Shown here: positions 61,111-64,000 of the stretch, piece after piece
How the letters are laid out: each line of letters starts with the position of its first letter
How positions within the stretch are numbered: position 1 is the first letter of the stretch
NCBI GenBank assembly: GCA_019614645.1
Contig: JABWDB010000004.1
Span: 12,090,001-12,154,000, forward strand
DNA length: 64,000 nucleotides
DNA from: Stratiolaelaps scimitus
Lineage: Eukaryota; Arthropoda; Arachnida; Mesostigmata; Laelapidae
Direction: 5' to 3'
The notes under the pieces: model-generated
The model's input: only the letters and a program-made list of their open reading frames with translations
Databases searched by the model: none
Told to the model about the DNA's origin: nothing
Made by a program: the position numbers and the translations under genes

Positions 61111-64000
61111 ACCAAACGAACTAACTAACTATCAGGCAACGGTAGCTGGTTGATCTTCACGCGTATATTATAGTGGCAGACAAATTGTGGCGGCCACCGG
61201 TGGTTAAAGGAGCGCTCGCGCAGTGTCTGTCATACGCAACACGTTGACTTCGAAGACGCCTGGGCGGCGTACACTACTGATATTTCGGTGACAAAGCAGT
61301 TGACCTTTGTTGCCGTCATCGTCGTCACCGCCGCCGCCACCTTTTCGAAGGAACCTATGCATCTCCGTAACGAATCGAGTAGTGGCATATCGCACTCTCG
61401 TAGCGTCGCAGTTCGTGAGCAGAGTTTCGGTCTGGGTCATTCCATTGACTTTTGACAACTCGTCTTGGACGACCGACCATGTGCACAGCCTGAAGGAAGA
61501 AAAAGTTACGCCTGGCGACGAACGTGAGGACACCGAATCTACGATCGAAAACGAACGTCGTAAAAGACGCTTATGCATACTCGTATATTTGATGTGGACG
61601 CTTGCAACAGGGCGGCGGCGGCACCTTTGACGTCAGGTCAAGCAAATACGAGTTGACTATCGCGTGTGCGATTGTCTGCAAATGCTGAGGCTAAATTTAG
61701 CGAGGAAAATGTTGGTTGGCGAGATTTCGCGAAATATACCGAAAACAAGAACTATAATGAAGAAGATTGATTATGGCGATTTTTTTTTGTTGCAATGCGT
61801 TGCATGTCGCTCTCTGGTTGGAAAGAAGCTTCCTTTTTGGCCTGCTTCTCAGAGACCAGGGGCCGTGTGTGTCTGCATGTTGCTGAAGAACAGATTTGCT
61901 TTTCGGGGAATCTTGGTCGCGTTTACTTGAATTGTCCGCAGTACATCAAGTAGCTGCTACAGGCTGGCAGCCAACGCGTTCACGTTTGTATAGGCTTGAA
62001 GTTACGATGTTTGCTGCTTGAAATCGTCATTGACAGCTGCTAGATAGTTCGGGTAACAACAACATCGATCGAAACACGGTCCAATTGATAAGGGCATCAT
62101 GAAAGGAACCAAAATAATTTTGCAAAACAGGCCGGCCCCGAACAGGCGTGTAGCCTGTAGAAAGGCAATAACTAGGTACACCGAATGTTAGATACTTCAC
62201 GTTTGATGAGCATGTATAGGCCGACACTCAATTAATCGAAACATTGACGCAACTGTACGCAATCCGATCCTGATGGAACTAACACATTTCAGGAAATTTC
62301 TTTTTCTCAAACGGATACGCCGCATTACAGCAAACAAGCGATATTTTATCAAACTATCACACGTCTAGTATATAAGCAGTGCTGCACGCTTGCTACCAAA
62401 TTATGCGCATGTGGTGATATCAGTATAATATATATATTATATATATATATTTTTTTAAGAGGTTAAAGGTAAATCCTGCATGGACACCAGGCCTCACACT
62501 AAGCTATTTGCCTGGTAGTGTCGGACTCCTACTAAATAAACCCAGAACCGATTTTGACTTGGGGCACTGAGCGGGACTGTCAAAGTATTACTTCAGTTAG
62601 TGCCTTGCAGGGATCGGTAGTTGATTCCAACCATGTCCTATCCCTCAGTTCCTCCTCTGGGGTGAACCCTCCCGCCAGGCATTTTCCCTTCGGACAGGCT
62701 CTACTATCCGCGCCCGTTCTAGCCTATCCTTCTCCCGGAGGCTAGTGTGTTCCCTCTGTCCCACTTGTCTCTGGCCTCATATATATATAAGATATATTAT
62801 ATATATATATATATAATATATATTATATATATATATAATGCAGATATGCTTAACAGTGTACTGTATGCCATTTAAACTTAACTACTGGTGGATGACACGC
62901 GATTTATTGACATGCTAATATCTTATCCTGTTTAATCAATTTTGTAACTTTGGATAGTTGTAAGCCGGTTTCCGATTAATAATCCGTAACCAAACTATGA
63001 TCCTCTCCCTCCGTTCTGTTTTTTTTCTGTTCAATTCCATGCCATCAGCTAACATGAATCGTTATATGTGTATTTTCGCCAGCAGTTCAATTCAGTCAAA
63101 TTGTGAGGCCAACTATTTACAAACAACGATTCCAGCGAGCGAAACACATACATATATCAGGGTTCACATCTTCTCAACAAATCTGCGACCCCGATATTGG
63201 GCTGTGTTATTCAAAGGAAACCTTCCGAGACGTTCGAGCACCCATCTATGAGGCGGTAAAACAGCTAACCTCTAATACCGAGTTTACGACCGAACCGCTA
63301 CCATTGAGTTTCTGCTGACAGCGGCTTTCTCCGCGAGGGACGGATCATTTTGTTTTTGGCTAACGGCCGTGGGACGATAATTTAGTTTGCGTGGTTTGCG
63401 GTCTTCAATATCTGGTCGTAAACGGCAGCACGAGTTTGGCTAGTCAATGAATGGCGCAGGGGAGAGATTTATCTTGGACAATTCATTTTTGTTCCTTCGT
63501 ATGCATGTAAATCACATGGGCAACAGGTAACAGGCTGTTAGTTACACAGAGGTTGAGTTGAACGAAGCTGTAATGGTCAAGGTTTGAGGAGTGGCATATA
63601 GGGTCGGTCCAATGAGCTATCTGTGATTCATCTGTGCTAAGAATAATGCCATCTGAACTGAAACCTCAAGATTACGGAGAAAACAACATGCAATGTCCTC
63701 GAAATCTCTCATCGACCAAACGAACAACGTAGGCTGGTGACCTGAAAAGCGGGATACCCCCCGTTGGAATAGACAGATCCACATTTCACCTTTCTTGTTC
63801 CATCTCTAAACACGATTTCAGTTGAAACGAGGCTGTATTTTGTTGGCTTTACGCCGGCAAGCGAATGTCGATCAAACTGGGCCGTTGTTGTGTTCGTGGT
63901 CCCTCACAACGGTCGTGACTCAATCGAAAATATTTGCGCTCTCGTGTTCATCTGACGCGCAGATATATCCACGCCACAATGAAAAAAATCGATACAAGAT
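61111..64000. other. Non-coding block to the window end
   Basis: No recognisable gene. ORFs at 61204-61578 (-) and 61307-61630 (+) overlap antisense. A GC-richer insert of about 300 bp (62462-62777) lies between two TA-rich tracts (about 62427-62450 and 62778-62838) and could be a mobile-element fragment, but no domain or repeat end was recognised. The last kilobase shows nothing notable. Confidence 0.4.

Overview
The window is eukaryotic nuclear DNA, almost certainly from an arthropod. It has spliced genes with GT-AG introns, a MEF2 gene with an arthropod-style architecture, very many (TA)n, (GA)n, CAG/CAA and trinucleotide microsatellites, a tRNA-derived SINE and an irritans-type mariner relic. 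A mite or tick is my best guess, but the sequence does not fix the species. No bacterial, viral or organellar genes were seen.

Two protein-coding genes can be reconstructed with confidence, both on the + strand. (1) 18763-26870: myocyte enhancer factor 2 (Mef2), seven coding exons and 457 residues from the canonical methionine. It has a complete MADS box and MEF2 domain, a phospho-dependent SUMOylation motif and the conserved basic C-terminal tail. The exon carrying the start codon is preceded in frame by 284 open, Ser/Asn/Gln-rich codons, and an overlapping frame holds a 100-codon polyglutamine uORF. (2) About 38812-44239: a germ cell nuclear acidic protein (GCNA/ACRC-type SprT metalloprotease), nine exons and about 632 residues. 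It has an acidic disordered N-terminal half with a SUMO-interacting motif, an HEMCH zinc protease site and a C-terminal Cys4 zinc ribbon. It ends without an HMG box. All exon joins were checked by phase.

Layout: 1-18.7 kb is non-coding as far as I can see. It may hold the Mef2 promoter and untranslated 5' exons, and it contains a SINE (742-930), a mariner relic (6797-7285), a second possible transposase relic (13485-13680) and a weak minus-strand terminal exon (17233-17380). Mef2 fills 18.8-26.9 kb, with a GC-rich, differently composed block inside intron 2. From 26.9 to 37 kb there is a purine-biased, microsatellite-rich tract that may be a long 3' UTR or intergenic DNA. A GC-rich, G-quadruplex-capable segment (37.38-37.7 kb) precedes GCNA. 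From 44.2 to 64 kb I find no recognisable gene, only repeats, low-complexity DNA and a few unassigned ORFs. The most striking structures there are two adjacent near-perfect palindromes with (TA)n cores at 58989-59105 and 59151-59246.

The two genes have no obvious functional link: one is a muscle/neural transcription factor, the other a germline genome-stability protease. Both carry or engage SUMO-related motifs. Exon coordinates come from reading the sequence and are not transcript-validated.
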